32,448 nt of DNA from Chitinophaga pinensis. GTDB taxonomy: Bacteria > Bacteroidota > Bacteroidia > NS11-12g > UBA9320. A program made the position numbers and the translations under genes. This document shows positions 24,143-32,448 of this stretch, one piece after another (positions within the stretch are counted from its first letter, which is position 1; each line of letters starts with the position of its first letter). The stretch is from the NCBI GenBank assembly GCA_945897885.1, contig CAMDGU010000032.1, positions 1-32,448 of the forward strand, in the 5' to 3' direction. The notes below the pieces were generated by a model. The model saw only the letters and a program-made list of their open reading frames with translations. It had not been told where the DNA came from and did not search any database.

Positions 24143-26509
24143 TTAAAATTTAAAATTCCAGGTTACAGATGGTATCCAGCGAAATAAGGCCACTTGTTCG
24201 GTTATTGGTATTCCTGTATCTACCTGACTTCCATCTGCAGACGTTGTTTTGCGGGTTCCGGTAGTTATGGTATATGGATTTTTTCTTCCGTAAACATTGT
24301 ACAATGAAAAATTCCAAGTGCTTTCTACTTTTCCTTTTTTACGCATGGTAGGATAATAATTTACCCCTGCATCCATCCTATGGTAGGCAGGAAAGCGTTG
24401 AGAATTTCTTGGACCATAAAGGCTTAACAATTTCCCATCATATACCCATCGGCCTTGAGGAAAAGTAATTGGATTTCCTGTAGCCAATACAAAATTCAAA
24501 TTCACATCCCATTTTTTACTAATATCATAGTTTGTCGTAATGGTTAAATTATGTCGTCTATCTGTATTGGTTGGGTAAGGATTGTAGTTGTTAATTCCTT
24601 TTATTTGACGCATGGATTTGGATAAGGTGTAACTAATAAAACCTTTAAATTTTCCTTTGGTTTTTTTAATAAAAAACTCGGAACCATAGCTCCATCCTTT
24701 GCCGGTAAGCAATTCACCATACACCTGGTCGTTTAAAAATAGTACAGCATTGTCTCTAAAATCAATCTGGTTTTTCATCCATTTGTAATAAACCTCAACA
24801 GAAGTTTCTAATCCCAAATCAAAATTTTTGAAAAATCCCAAAGCTACCTGATCACTTATTTGAGGTTTAATATTGATGTTGGCAGGTATCCATTGGTCAG
24901 TAGGCAGCGCAAATGAACTGTTGGAGGCTTGCTGCAAATATTGGAAAGTTCGGTTATAAGACACTTTTATTGCATCATTTTTTGTAAGATTATAACTTGC
25001 ACTGGCTCGCGGTTCAAGGCCGCCGTATGTATTTATGATATCATTTTTTTTGTAAGTAAATGTATCTACTACTTGTGGAGCAGCTCCAGCACTATCATAA
25101 GCAAATTGATATTCTTTAGCACTTCCAAGATTATTAAAAATAGAATACCGAACGCCATAACGAACTTTAAATCGTGCATTAAATTTATGCTCGTGTTCGG
25201 CATACAATGCACTTTCCAAAGCTTTTCGTTTTTCTAAAATAATTGGGGCAGTAAGAATAGAGCCGTCACCAATTGGTCTTATTTCACCGGGATTAAAAGT
25301 GTGATGGGTTATGACTCCCCCAAAATTAAATTTATTATTGGGGTTATAAAACCAGGCAAAATCAGATTTATAGCTTACATCGGTAATTCCTTGGGTAAAT
25401 TCTAAACTATTGGCATCCGAAATATTAATTTTAAAGTAATAGTCAAAATCACTGAATATAAGGGTTTGGTTGCTGAAAAGCTTTTTATTAAATAAGTGAT
25501 TCCAGCGAACAGTAGCTGTTTTATTTCCCCAGCTGTTTCCAAAAAGATTAGTAAATTCAAATTTGTCTCTACCAAAATATCCGGAGATAAATAATTTGTC
25601 TTTATCGCTCAGTCTGTAATTAATTTTGGCATTAAAATCGTAAAAGTAAAGCTTGCTATTCTTTGCTTCTTCCTGCGGAGCCAATGGTAAAAACACATCG
25701 GCATATGACCTGCGCCCAGAAATGATAAACGAGGCTTGGTCTTTTACAATAGGTCCTTCAAGGGTTAATCGGCTTGAAAGTAATCCAACGCCTCCGGTTC
25801 CTGCAAATTTTTTGTTATTACCCTCCTTCATCCTAATATCTATTAAAGATGATAAACGACCTCCGTATTGAGGTGGTATTCCACCTTTATAAACATCCAA
25901 ATCCCTTATAGCATCCCCATTAAAAACAGAGAAAAAACCTAATAAATGAGATACATTGTAAACAGTAGCTTCATCCAATAATATCAAATTTTGGTCTTGT
26001 GTTCCACCTCTTACGCTAAATCCGGAATTGCCTTCACCTGCACTAATTATACCGGGAAGCATGGTAACTGTTTTTAAAATATCTACCTCGCCAAATACAA
26101 CCGGTATACGTTTCACCGTTTGCATATCCAGTTTCATTACATTTATCTGTTTGTTCTCAACTTTTGATTCTTCAGCCTTAGCACTTATAGTTATTTCATC
26201 AATGTCTTTGGATGATTCACTAAGTTCCACATTGATGGTGGTGTTTTTATTTAAGGCTATTGATTTTTCAATATTGTCATACCCTACATACCTAAATGAA
26301 ACCTTATAATTTCCTTTTGGAAGAGTTAGTGAATAAAAACCATACGAATTTGTGGCTACTCCATAATTTGTTCCGGGAATAAGAACTGTCGCTCCTGTTA
26401 GGTCTTCACCGGTTTTTGAATCTGTAATTCTACCACTGATGGTGTAATTTTGGGCAAATAGTAGGGTTGTAAAAAGGAGAAAAACGGCTGTTAGGATGGG
26501 TTTAAACAT
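24143..26509 (-). CDS. TonB-dependent receptor with carboxypeptidase-regulatory-like domain
   Basis: After the signal peptide (MFKPILTAVFLLFTTLLFAQ) comes a CarboxypepD_reg-like beta-sandwich (YTISGRITDSKTGEDLTGAT ... NKNTTINVELSE). A plug domain follows with VVFGEVDILKTVTMLPGI, GFSVRGGTQDQNLILLDEA, and VYKGGIPPQYGGRLSSLIDI, then a long barrel to a C-terminal aromatic strand (PSVTWNFKF). The total is 788 residues. A longer frame begins at 26530, but that ATG lies within the -7 box at 26528-26535, so I use the ATG at 26507-26509. It is transcribed with the DUF4249 gene. The architecture fits Bacteroidota receptors of the FecA-CarbR type; no ligand can be assigned. Confidence 0.92.
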   Translation of the reverse strand: MFKPILTAVFLLFTTLLFAQNYTISGRITDSKTGEDLTGATVLIPGTNYGVATNSYGFYSLTLPKGNYKVSFRYVGYDNIEKSIALNKNTTINVELSESSKDIDEITISAKAEESKVENKQINVMKLDMQTVKRIPVVFGEVDILKTVTMLPGIISAGEGNSGFSVRGGTQDQNLILLDEATVYNVSHLLGFFSVFNGDAIRDLDVYKGGIPPQYGGRLSSLIDIRMKEGNNKKFAGTGGVGLLSSRLTLEGPIVKDQASFIISGRRSYADVFLPLAPQEEAKNSKLYFYDFNAKINYRLSDKDKLFISGYFGRDKFEFTNLFGNSWGNKTATVRWNHLFNKKLFSNQTLIFSDFDYYFKINISDANSLEFTQGITDVSYKSDFAWFYNPNNKFNFGGVITHHTFNPGEIRPIGDGSILTAPIILEKRKALESALYAEHEHKFNARFKVRYGVRYSIFNNLGSAKEYQFAYDSAGAAPQVVDTFTYKKNDIINTYGGLEPRASASYNLTKNDAIKVSYNRTFQYLQQASNSSFALPTDQWIPANINIKPQISDQVALGFFKNFDLGLETSVEVYYKWMKNQIDFRDNAVLFLNDQVYGELLTGKGWSYGSEFFIKKTKGKFKGFISYTLSKSMRQIKGINNYNPYPTNTDRRHNLTITTNYDISKKWDVNLNFVLATGNPITFPQGRWVYDGKLLSLYGPRNSQRFPAYHRMDAGVNYYPTMRKKGKVESTWNFSLYNVYGRKNPYTITTGTRKTTSADGSQVDTGIPITEQVALFRWIPSVTWNFKF

Positions 26510-26527
26510 GTTTGTATTAAAGCGGTG

Positions 26528-26535
26528 CAAAATTA
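26528..26535 (-). promoter_or_regulatory. -7 promoter box of the TonB receptor/DUF4249 operon
   Basis: TAATTTTG on the minus strand matches TAnnTTTG, 18 nt before the ATG at 26509. It decides between the two possible starts of the receptor gene. Confidence 0.6.
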
Positions 26536-26636
26536 TTTTTATAAAGGATGCTATACTATTACGTTAGACTATATTATTGTAAAATCTGATTAACGTGGAA
26601 ATTGTTTGGCAATAATGAAAATAATCAGGAATTAAT

Positions 26637-26690
26637 AATTAGGAATTAGGAATTGGTCACCCGTAATTCGTAATTTCTAATTCGTAATTA
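26637..26690. repeat. AATT-rich direct repeats before pssA
   Basis: TAATTCGTAATT occurs exactly twice (26664-26675 and 26678-26689), preceded by AATTAGGAATTAGGAATT (26637-26654), which can pair imperfectly with it. The last repeat ends one base before the pssA start codon. Such strings are common filler between Bacteroidota genes. Confidence 0.5.
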
Positions 26691-27425
26691 ATGAATGCTA
26701 TTAAAAAATGGGTACCTAATATTATTACCCTTGGAAATTTGACATGTGGGATGATTGCGTGCTACCTAGCTGCATCTAAAAGTGGAGAATATACAGACGA
26801 ACACTTGGAAGAATCTGCCTACAAAATGTGGTGGTATGTTTATCCTTCTCTTTTAATTTTTTGCGCAGCTGTTTTAGATTTTTTTGATGGTTTGGCTGCC
26901 CGTTTATTAAAGGTTCATTCAGAGCTGGGAAAGCAACTAGATAGTTTGGCGGATGTGGTGAGTTTTGGGGTAGCTCCTTCATTAATTTTAATAGGTTATG
27001 GTTTTATGGGCGATTATTCCTTTTTAGGATTGCTTATCGGCATTTTTGCCTGCATCCGTTTAGCTAAGTTTAATATTGATACCCGCCAAAGTGATTCGTT
27101 CCTTGGCTTGCCGGTTCCAAGTACCGGAATTGTTATCGCTTCTTTGCCCTTTATTGATAAAGCAGGGCCTTTGGCGTTTATGCTCAATCCATGGTTTGTA
27201 GCAGGTTTAGTCGTTTTGCTGTGTATTTTAATGGTTTCTGAATTGCCGCTTTTGGCTTTAAAATTTAAAAACTATGGCCTGAAAGATAATGTTTACCGCT
27301 ATTTAGTTTTGCTCATTGGGCTACTCGCTTTGATATTTTTTCAATTTCAGGGATTGCCTTTCGTTATTTTAGGATATGTGCTGGTTTCATTAATTGCTCC
27401 TAAAAAATCACCTGTTCCTCTTTGA
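26691..27425 (+). CDS. pssA: CDP-diacylglycerol-serine O-phosphatidyltransferase
   Basis: A 244-residue inner-membrane enzyme that makes phosphatidylserine, the precursor of phosphatidylethanolamine, from CDP-diacylglycerol and serine. The CDP-alcohol phosphotransferase motif is complete: Asp66-Gly67-x2-Ala70-Arg71-x8-Gly80-x3-Asp84-x3-Asp88. It begins KKWVPNIITLGNLTCGMIA, as usual for bacterial PssA, and has about six to eight helices. GLPVPSTGIVIASLPF lies in the middle. The gene is divergent from the receptor operon and directly follows AATT-rich repeats. No decarboxylase gene is in the window. Confidence 0.93.
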   Translation: MNAIKKWVPNIITLGNLTCGMIACYLAASKSGEYTDEHLEESAYKMWWYVYPSLLIFCAAVLDFFDGLAARLLKVHSELGKQLDSLADVVSFGVAPSLILIGYGFMGDYSFLGLLIGIFACIRLAKFNIDTRQSDSFLGLPVPSTGIVIASLPFIDKAGPLAFMLNPWFVAGLVVLLCILMVSELPLLALKFKNYGLKDNVYRYLVLLIGLLALIFFQFQGLPFVILGYVLVSLIAPKKSPVPL

Positions 27426-27553
27426 ACAACATAGTCACATTGGCATTTAAGGATTCACGCAGTTTATTTTCTATAAGGTTTTCTATGTTTCTATGCTCCT
27501 ATGTGGTTCAAAAATTGAAACCTGTTAGTAAAAAATTAAATAATCTATTATCG

Positions 27554-27561
27554 TATTTTTG
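27554..27561 (+). promoter_or_regulatory. -7 promoter box of purS
   Basis: TATTTTTG matches TAnnTTTG and ends only 5 nt before the ATG at 27567, so the transcript would be leaderless or nearly so. Confidence 0.5.
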
Positions 27562-27566
27562 CCTTA

Positions 27567-27818
27567 ATGAAATTTATAGCTGAAATAAACGTAATGCCTC
27601 ACAAAAATTTGTTGGATCCACAAGGTAAAGCCGTAACAGGAAGCATGGCTGCCATTGGGTTGCCGCAAGTTCAAAATGTGAGAGTTGGTAAGCACATTAC
27701 TATGGAAATAGAAGCCGCCAACGAAGCAGAAGCAAAAACAAAAACGGACGAAGCCTGCCGTAAATTATTGGCCAATCAGGTAATGGAATTTTTTGAATTT
27801 ACCATTCACACGGCTTAA
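27567..27818 (+). CDS. purS: Phosphoribosylformylglycinamidine synthase subunit PurS
   Basis: The 83-residue protein has the PurS pattern: AEINVMPHKNLLDPQGKAV at the start, GLPQVQNVRVGKHITMEIEA in the middle, and a C-terminal CRKLLANQVMEFFEFTI. PurS forms the complex with PurQ and small PurL that converts FGAR to FGAM in purine synthesis, bridging the glutaminase and synthetase. Neither purQ nor purL is in this window, so the complex is encoded in scattered loci. The length is normal for the family. A -7 box lies immediately upstream. Confidence 0.92.
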   Translation: MKFIAEINVMPHKNLLDPQGKAVTGSMAAIGLPQVQNVRVGKHITMEIEAANEAEAKTKTDEACRKLLANQVMEFFEFTIHTA

Positions 27819-27891
27819 TTGTCAAACCGTTTTATTGTTACGTTGTTTATTAACAACTCCATAATTAGTAACCCATTAACTCAATAACCAA

Positions 27892-29304
27892 ATGAACATT
27901 GAACAACTGTACACCAATTGCTTGGCTCAAGCCGCATATTATATCGAAAGCAACGGCGAAGTTGCCATCATCGATCCCATCCGCGATTATCAGATTTACA
28001 TTGATAAAGCCGATGAGCAAGGACATAAAATAAAATATGTGTTCGAAACCCATTTTCATGCAGATTTTGTATCTGGTCATGTGGATTTGGCTAAAGCTAC
28101 AGGTGCTACTATTATTTATGGCCCAAAAGCTGAAACCGGTTTTGATGCGCTTATAGCAACCGACGGACAGGTTTTTTCTTTAGGAAATTTAACAATTACT
28201 GCTTTACACACTCCAGGCCACACGCCTGAAAGTACCTGTTATTTATTAAAAGATGAAATAGGAAAAGACCATTGTGTTTTTACCGGTGATACTTTGTTTG
28301 TAGGAGATGTGGGCCGCCCCGATTTATTGGATGGCAACCCTGATTTGAATACGGAAAAAATGGCGGGTTGGTTATTTGATTCATTAAATTCAAAACTTAA
28401 ACCATTGGGTGATAATGTTATTGTTTATCCGGCTCACGGCCCCGGGAGTGCCTGCGGAAAAAGCATGGGAAAAGAAACTTTTAGCACCATTGGTGTTCAA
28501 AAAGCTTCTAATTATGCCATGGCTGATTTAACAAAAGAAGAATTTATAAAACAAGTAACGGACGGCATTTCAGCTCCGCCCGAATATTTTTTTAAAGATG
28601 CAAAACTAAATAAACAAGGGTATGCCAGCATTTCTGAAATAGAAACCAACGGGATGAAAGCCCTTTCGGTTGAAGAATTTGAAACACTGAAAACGGATGG
28701 AGCCTTGATAATTGACAGCCGCGACCCATTAGTTTTTGAAAATGGTTTCGTGCCAAGAGCTATCAATATTGGTTTAAATGGTCAATATGCTATTTGGGCA
28801 GCCACTTTATTTGAGTTGGATAGAAAAATAATTTTGGTAACCGAAACAGGCAAAGAAAAGGAAAGTGTTATTCGATTGGCTCGTGTTGGGTTTGATAATA
28901 TTGCCGGTTATTTAGAGGGAGGATTTGAGGCCTGGGTTGGTGCAGAAAAACGAATAGACATGCTGGTATCAGTAGATACTGAAGAATTAGCTTTGGAGCA
29001 AAAACATGGTAAAAATATTGGAATACTTGATGTTCGCAAACCTTCCGAATTTGAACAAGGCCATGTGGAGAATGCTGAATTTAGTACCTTAGCCAATCTT
29101 CAGGATAATTTAGAAAATATTGATAAGGACAAAGATCAATATGTTTACTGTGCTGGTGGTTACCGTTCCGTTATAGCATGCTCTATTCTTAAAGCTAATG
29201 GATTTCATAAAGTAAATAATGTTTACGGTGGCTTTGGAGCTATAAAAAATGATGACAGAGTAAAAGTTATCATGGCTGAAGTTCAGGCACCTTGCAGTAA
29301 ATAG
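27892..29304 (+). CDS. Persulfide dioxygenase-rhodanese fusion (CstB/ETHE1-like)
   Basis: 470 residues in three domains. The metallo-beta-lactamase domain (1-240) has THFHADFVSGH (53-63), His110 in HTPGH, Asp133 in FTGDTLFVGD and His182 in YPAHGPGS, the iron-binding set of ETHE1-type persulfide dioxygenases. The first rhodanese-like domain (about 255-355) lacks the catalytic Cys: its loop reads VTETGKEKES (316-325). The second (about 360-465) has Cys420 in the loop CAGGYRS. This order equals that of Staphylococcus CstB, which oxidises persulfides to thiosulfate during sulfide detoxification. Rhodanese-MBL fusions are also common in Bacteroidota. No sulfide regulator or Sqr gene is adjacent. 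Confidence 0.9.
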   Translation: MNIEQLYTNCLAQAAYYIESNGEVAIIDPIRDYQIYIDKADEQGHKIKYVFETHFHADFVSGHVDLAKATGATIIYGPKAETGFDALIATDGQVFSLGNLTITALHTPGHTPESTCYLLKDEIGKDHCVFTGDTLFVGDVGRPDLLDGNPDLNTEKMAGWLFDSLNSKLKPLGDNVIVYPAHGPGSACGKSMGKETFSTIGVQKASNYAMADLTKEEFIKQVTDGISAPPEYFFKDAKLNKQGYASISEIETNGMKALSVEEFETLKTDGALIIDSRDPLVFENGFVPRAINIGLNGQYAIWAATLFELDRKIILVTETGKEKESVIRLARVGFDNIAGYLEGGFEAWVGAEKRIDMLVSVDTEELALEQKHGKNIGILDVRKPSEFEQGHVENAEFSTLANLQDNLENIDKDKDQYVYCAGGYRSVIACSILKANGFHKVNNVYGGFGAIKNDDRVKVIMAEVQAPCSK

Positions 29305-29380
29305 AAAATTTTAAGGTTCCTTTTATTAAAGAGTTTTATTCCTAAAATTTCCATAATTGATGGTGATTTGAGATTTATCC

Positions 29381-29414
29381 TTGTTGTTTCCTGCCTATTT
29401 TAAAATTACTTTTG
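29381..29414 (+). promoter_or_regulatory. Promoter of sucD
   Basis: TACTTTTG (29407-29414) matches the -7 box, and TTG (29384-29386) sits 20 nt upstream as the -33 element; a second TTG is at 29381. The ATG follows at 29437. It is the most complete Bacteroidota promoter in the window. Confidence 0.65.
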
Positions 29415-29436
29415 CCCCTCGTTTTTAATACAACAC

Positions 29437-30321
29437 ATGAGCGTTTTAGTTAATAAAAATTCCAAAGTAATAGTTCAAGGTTTTACAGGTACTGAAGGTA
29501 CTTTTCATGCCGGTCAGATGATAGAATACGGTACCAATGTTGTTGGTGGTGTTACTCCAGGTAAAGGAGGACAAACCCATTTGGATCGCCCTGTTTTTAA
29601 TACGGTAAAAGAAGCGGTAGACAAAGCCGGAGCCAATGTATCTATCATTTTTGTTCCACCTCCGTTTGCAGCTGATGCCATTATGGAAGCGGCTGATGCC
29701 GGTATAAAAGTAATTGTATGTATTACCGAAGGAATTCCTGTAAAGGATATGATTCCTGTAAAGGCTTATATCAAAAAACGTGATTGTACGTTAATAGGCC
29801 CTAACTGCCCTGGGGTTATAACTCCAGATGAAGCCAAGGTTGGTATTATGCCGGGTTTTGTATTCAAAAAAGGAAGAATTGGTATTGTGTCTAAATCAGG
29901 TACTTTAACTTATGAAGCCGCCGACCAGATTGTAAAAGCGGGATTAGGGGTTTCTACTGCCATTGGTATTGGTGGTGACCCAATTATAGGAACAGCTACC
30001 AAAGATGCCGTTGAATTATTAATGAACGACCCTGAAACGGATGCTATAGTTATGATTGGCGAAATAGGTGGAAGTTATGAAGCCGATGCCGCACGTTGGA
30101 TTAAAGCCACCGGAAATAAGAAAGTAGTAGTTGGGTTTATTGCCGGACAAACTGCCCCTCCGGGACGCCGCATGGGTCATGCCGGAGCTATTGTAGGTGG
30201 AGCTGACGATACTGCTGCTGCCAAAATGAAAATTATGGCTGAATGTGGAATCTATGTGGTTGAATCTCCTGCCGAAATAGGTTCTAAAATGGTTGAAGCT
30301 CTGAGTGCCAAGGCAAATTAA
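29437..30321 (+). CDS. sucD: Succinate-CoA ligase, ADP-forming, subunit alpha
   Basis: The 294-residue alpha subunit interconverts succinyl-CoA and succinate with nucleotide phosphorylation in the TCA cycle. The CoA-binding domain begins [20 protein letters not shown], with [13 protein letters not shown] next. IGPNCPGVI (120-128) and [10 protein letters not shown] (152-161) are typical, and His248 in GHAGAIVGG is the phosphorylated residue. The length equals the family norm. The beta subunit gene sucC is not in this window, so the two subunits are encoded apart. The gene has its own promoter and faces the DUF6029 gene. Confidence 0.96.
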   Translation: MSVLVNKNSKVIVQGFTGTEGTFHAGQMIEYGTNVVGGVTPGKGGQTHLDRPVFNTVKEAVDKAGANVSIIFVPPPFAADAIMEAADAGIKVIVCITEGIPVKDMIPVKAYIKKRDCTLIGPNCPGVITPDEAKVGIMPGFVFKKGRIGIVSKSGTLTYEAADQIVKAGLGVSTAIGIGGDPIIGTATKDAVELLMNDPETDAIVMIGEIGGSYEADAARWIKATGNKKVVVGFIAGQTAPPGRRMGHAGAIVGGADDTAAAKMKIMAECGIYVVESPAEIGSKMVEALSAKAN

Positions 30322-30346
30322 AATCTTCTAAATTTTCTCTTTAGTC

Positions 30347-30365
30347 ATGCCGAGGAACGAGGCAT
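30347..30365. repeat. Short hairpin with GAGGAACGA loop, copy 2
   Basis: ATGCC-GAGGAACGA-GGCAT, lying between the convergent sucD and DUF6029 genes. The loop is identical to the copy at 21422-21438. From memory, similar strings recur between genes across Bacteroidota. It may act as a terminator, though no T-run follows closely. Confidence 0.55.
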
Positions 30366-30434
30366 CTATAAATTTTAGGTGATTAGTTTAAATCCAATTC
30401 ATAAATTAGATAAAACCAAGGTTGCGTATTATCT

Positions 30435-32078
30435 CTAAAAATTCGTAGTCAAAGTAAACCTTACCCCACTAAAGGCCGGCTCCAAACGGCAAACTCCTCC
30501 TGAGCAATTTACCCCTTCCACTTGTTTGATATAAGCTAAAGTAAAGGCCGTAGTGTGAATGCTGTATTTTCCAAATACTGAGTAGTAATGCAATACCTTA
30601 TCAGGCGTTGGGTTGTCTTCATAACGGTGAGGTTTCACGTTTATCATATCCGATACTGCAAAGGAATAATGGGGTGATACATTCCACTCCACTATGGCAT
30701 TGGCAAAACTTCCGTAATCTTGTTCAGTGCTTAGGTATTGTCCTTCAAAGCGTAATGAATTTTTCTTATCCACTTTCCAGGTTACTTCCGCAAATGGGGT
30801 AATGGCTTCAACCGGAGCATGCCCTGGTTTTCCCTGATAAATTTCTTGATCGTAATACAACGCCTGAACCCCGGCTTTTGCTTTTACATTTTTATTAAAC
30901 TTTCGGCTGTATTCAAAATAATATTCACGGTATAGTCGGTCACCGTTCAATTGTTTTATATCAGCCAAATTTATCATTATGGCATTTTCTTTATTAATCG
31001 TATAATTAATGTCCATCTGCACTCCTGTTTCTCCTGTTGTAATGGCTTGAGCTGAATAGCGTGCCAAAAGCCTGTAAGTGCTTTGCTGAGTAAGTGACGG
31101 AACAAACCCTACCAAGCCTTCCAATGGCTTCACATTAGGCGTAAGGTTCATATTGTAATGATCAACATAACGATACTGTAAATTAACCCCAATACCGCTT
31201 TTCTTTTTTTTACCCAATTTAGATTTGGAATAACCCGCCGTAGCCAAAACCAATTTACCGGCCTCGTTTTCCAAATCTCCGGTAAGCTGATTTCTGGAGG
31301 CTTCTTTGGTTTTTCCAACGTATTCAACCCCATAGGTAAAGTCTTTTACTGCCATTGTGAAATAGCCGTTATAGGCATAAACATTGTATTTTGGATAAAA
31401 GCGTTTGTCTACATCCAAGGCATTTATTTCAGTAACCAAACTATTCATGGCATCATTATCTAAGGTGCGATTAACCAAGGATAATCCACCATTAAAATCC
31501 GCATTTGCTATGGTTCGGCTTCCTTCTGCATTTACTCCTTTAATAATTTGATTGGCGAAGCCAAACCGATTTTCCTGAAATCCTTTTTGGCGTCCGGTAA
31601 ATGCTTTTACAATAAAATTATCATTTATGGTGTACTTTGCTTTTACCCCTTGCACAGCATAGTCAATACCAATTAATCGATCTTCATAGGCTCTAAAAAC
31701 AAGCCCTGAACCAAATTGCTCGTAAAAATAACCTGCTGTAATATTTAGCTTATCAATGTCTTTTGAGATTTGCCAAAATCCCAAACCCTGGCCTGAAAAG
31801 GAACCGCTTGGGTTTAATAAATTTGAGTTATTAAATAAATCAAAACGGGCAGCAATGCTATAGCCGTAGATACTATAGTTCATAAATAAAAAAGCCTCGG
31901 CACTTGTTTTTTGTGTGCCATATTGTGGTGAGGTTTTTTCAGTAACCCCAATATTGGTATCTACCGCAAAAACATTGTATGAACCTTGAAAATTTCCTGA
32001 AAAGACACCTTTATCATTTTGTGCTTGGGCAAATAGGGCAGCACTAATTAAAAGAAGAGTTGCTGATACGTGTTTCAT
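30435..32078 (-). CDS. DUF6029 outer-membrane beta-barrel protein
   Basis: 547 residues with a signal peptide (MKHVSATLLLISAALFAQAQ). Antiparallel strands with alternating aromatics fill the rest: FSGNFQGSYNVF, INTAGYFYEQFG-like segments (LNITAGYFYEQFGSGLVF), DRLIGIDYAVQGVKAKYTI, and a last strand GVRFTLTTNF suited to the BAM machinery. This fits DUF6029, a Bacteroidota family of uncharacterised outer-membrane proteins. A Cys pair in the last part (VEGVNCSGGVCRLEP) could form a disulfide in an outer loop. It stands alone and is divergent from the lipoprotein gene at 32255. Its job is unknown. Confidence 0.88.
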   Translation of the reverse strand: MKHVSATLLLISAALFAQAQNDKGVFSGNFQGSYNVFAVDTNIGVTEKTSPQYGTQKTSAEAFLFMNYSIYGYSIAARFDLFNNSNLLNPSGSFSGQGLGFWQISKDIDKLNITAGYFYEQFGSGLVFRAYEDRLIGIDYAVQGVKAKYTINDNFIVKAFTGRQKGFQENRFGFANQIIKGVNAEGSRTIANADFNGGLSLVNRTLDNDAMNSLVTEINALDVDKRFYPKYNVYAYNGYFTMAVKDFTYGVEYVGKTKEASRNQLTGDLENEAGKLVLATAGYSKSKLGKKKKSGIGVNLQYRYVDHYNMNLTPNVKPLEGLVGFVPSLTQQSTYRLLARYSAQAITTGETGVQMDINYTINKENAIMINLADIKQLNGDRLYREYYFEYSRKFNKNVKAKAGVQALYYDQEIYQGKPGHAPVEAITPFAEVTWKVDKKNSLRFEGQYLSTEQDYGSFANAIVEWNVSPHYSFAVSDMINVKPHRYEDNPTPDKVLHYYSVFGKYSIHTTAFTLAYIKQVEGVNCSGGVCRLEPAFSGVRFTLTTNF

Positions 32079-32233
32079 TTTACTGCAAGTCTAAAAAAAA
32101 TTAATGGTTTCATTCGCAGTTTATATTTATTTTTTTAGAGAATGCTTTATGAAATGCCTTTCTTTAAAAATTGGATGATGCAATCTTTTTGTGAATTTCT
32201 TGGCAGTTGACTAATGAGGCCGGTATTATTTTT

Positions 32234-32241
32234 TAAATTTG
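32234..32241 (+). promoter_or_regulatory. -7 promoter box before the terminal lipoprotein gene
   Basis: TAAATTTG matches TAnnTTTG and lies 13 nt before the ATG at 32255. The nearest TTG upstream is at a longer than usual distance. Confidence 0.45.
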
Positions 32242-32254
32242 AAGTGGCAAAATC

Positions 32255-32448
32255 ATGAAAAAAGCTTCCATATCTTTTATTCTCCTCATAAGTTTAGCAC
32301 TATTGGCTTGCAAAAAAGACCCACCCATTCCTCCATTTAAATTTTATGAAGGGATAGGTACCCTTTCTGTTGGGCAAAGTGGTTTGTTTTATTTAAAAGA
32401 TACTACAGAGCCCATTGAGTTAAAATTTGTAAAGGTTGTTAGTGATTC
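32255..32448 (+). CDS. Lipoprotein, partial (cut by the window end)
   Basis: The open frame begins MKKASISFILLISLALLACK, a clear lipoprotein signal with Cys19, followed by a Pro-rich linker (DPPIPP) and a beta-type segment (GIGTLSVGQSGLFYL ... IELKFVKVV). Sixty-four codons are present before the window ends. The family cannot be told from this part. The upstream -7 box supports the start. Confidence 0.75.
   Translation, partial: MKKASISFILLISLALLACKKDPPIPPFKFYEGIGTLSVGQSGLFYLKDTTEPIELKFVKVVSD

Noticed and set aside
26510-26530. Longer start for the TonB receptor at 24143
   Set aside because: The upstream ATG lies within the -7 box and would put seven polar residues before a complete signal peptide.
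1-32448. CRISPR array or prophage
   Set aside because: No regularly spaced repeats and no cas, capsid, portal, terminase or integrase genes are visible.

Overview
The window comes from an AT-rich Bacteroidota chromosome (Chitinophagales/Sphingobacteriales-like; the exact lineage cannot be fixed). Evidence: three TonB-dependent receptors, one with an N-terminal carboxypeptidase-regulatory-like domain and a DUF4249 partner; DUF6029, DUF6671 and HmuY families; an RHS fragment of the kind common in this phylum; Bacteroidota-type -7 boxes (TAnnTTTG) before several genes; and few Shine-Dalgarno sequences. There is no intact tRNA or rRNA, no CRISPR array and no transposase gene.

Layout. 1-2114 (minus): an RHS remnant cut at both ends, abutting an intact class II Fic protein. 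2115-3051: gene-poor. 3052-9273 (plus): a compact seven-gene photolyase/cryptochrome operon: flavin reductase, an atypical photolyase-like protein, DUF2071, a 45-aa DUF2256 zinc-binding protein, an FeS-type (6-4) photolyase, cryptochrome DASH and a TIGR03643/DUF2805 protein. 9387-9702: two tiny membrane proteins. 10047-12321: a PhnA-like zinc-ribbon protein and a TonB-dependent receptor. 12395-14549: a small DUF3291-like gene, then an AAA ATPase/DUF234 nuclease-like gene bracketed by two matching palindromes and, further out, by two degraded tRNA 3' ends with terminators. 14836-17969 (minus): SbtA-type bicarbonate transporter, a dihydroorotase-family protein without the usual carboxylated lysine, a 5'-truncated DUF6671 gene and a 3'-truncated lipoprotein gene. 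18126-21169: TonB receptor plus HmuY-like lipoprotein. 21171-21869: a non-coding element with perfect 17-bp terminal inverted repeats. 21871-26509 (minus): metallophosphoesterase, DUF4249 lipoprotein, TonB receptor. 26691-30321 (plus): core genes pssA, purS, a persulfide dioxygenase-rhodanese fusion and sucD. 30435-32078 (minus): DUF6029 outer-membrane protein. 32255 onward: the start of a lipoprotein.

How the genes fit together. The photolyase operon is the main functional unit. Three different branches of the photolyase/cryptochrome superfamily, a flavin reductase and three small conserved proteins are probably co-transcribed and often overlap, which points to a combined light-dependent DNA repair or light-response programme. 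The two receptor/lipoprotein pairs (18126-21169 and 23300-26509) look like outer-membrane uptake systems. The ATPase locus and the 21-kb inverted-repeat element are the clearest signs of mobile or formerly mobile DNA. The 17.6-kb junction looks like the scar of a deletion.
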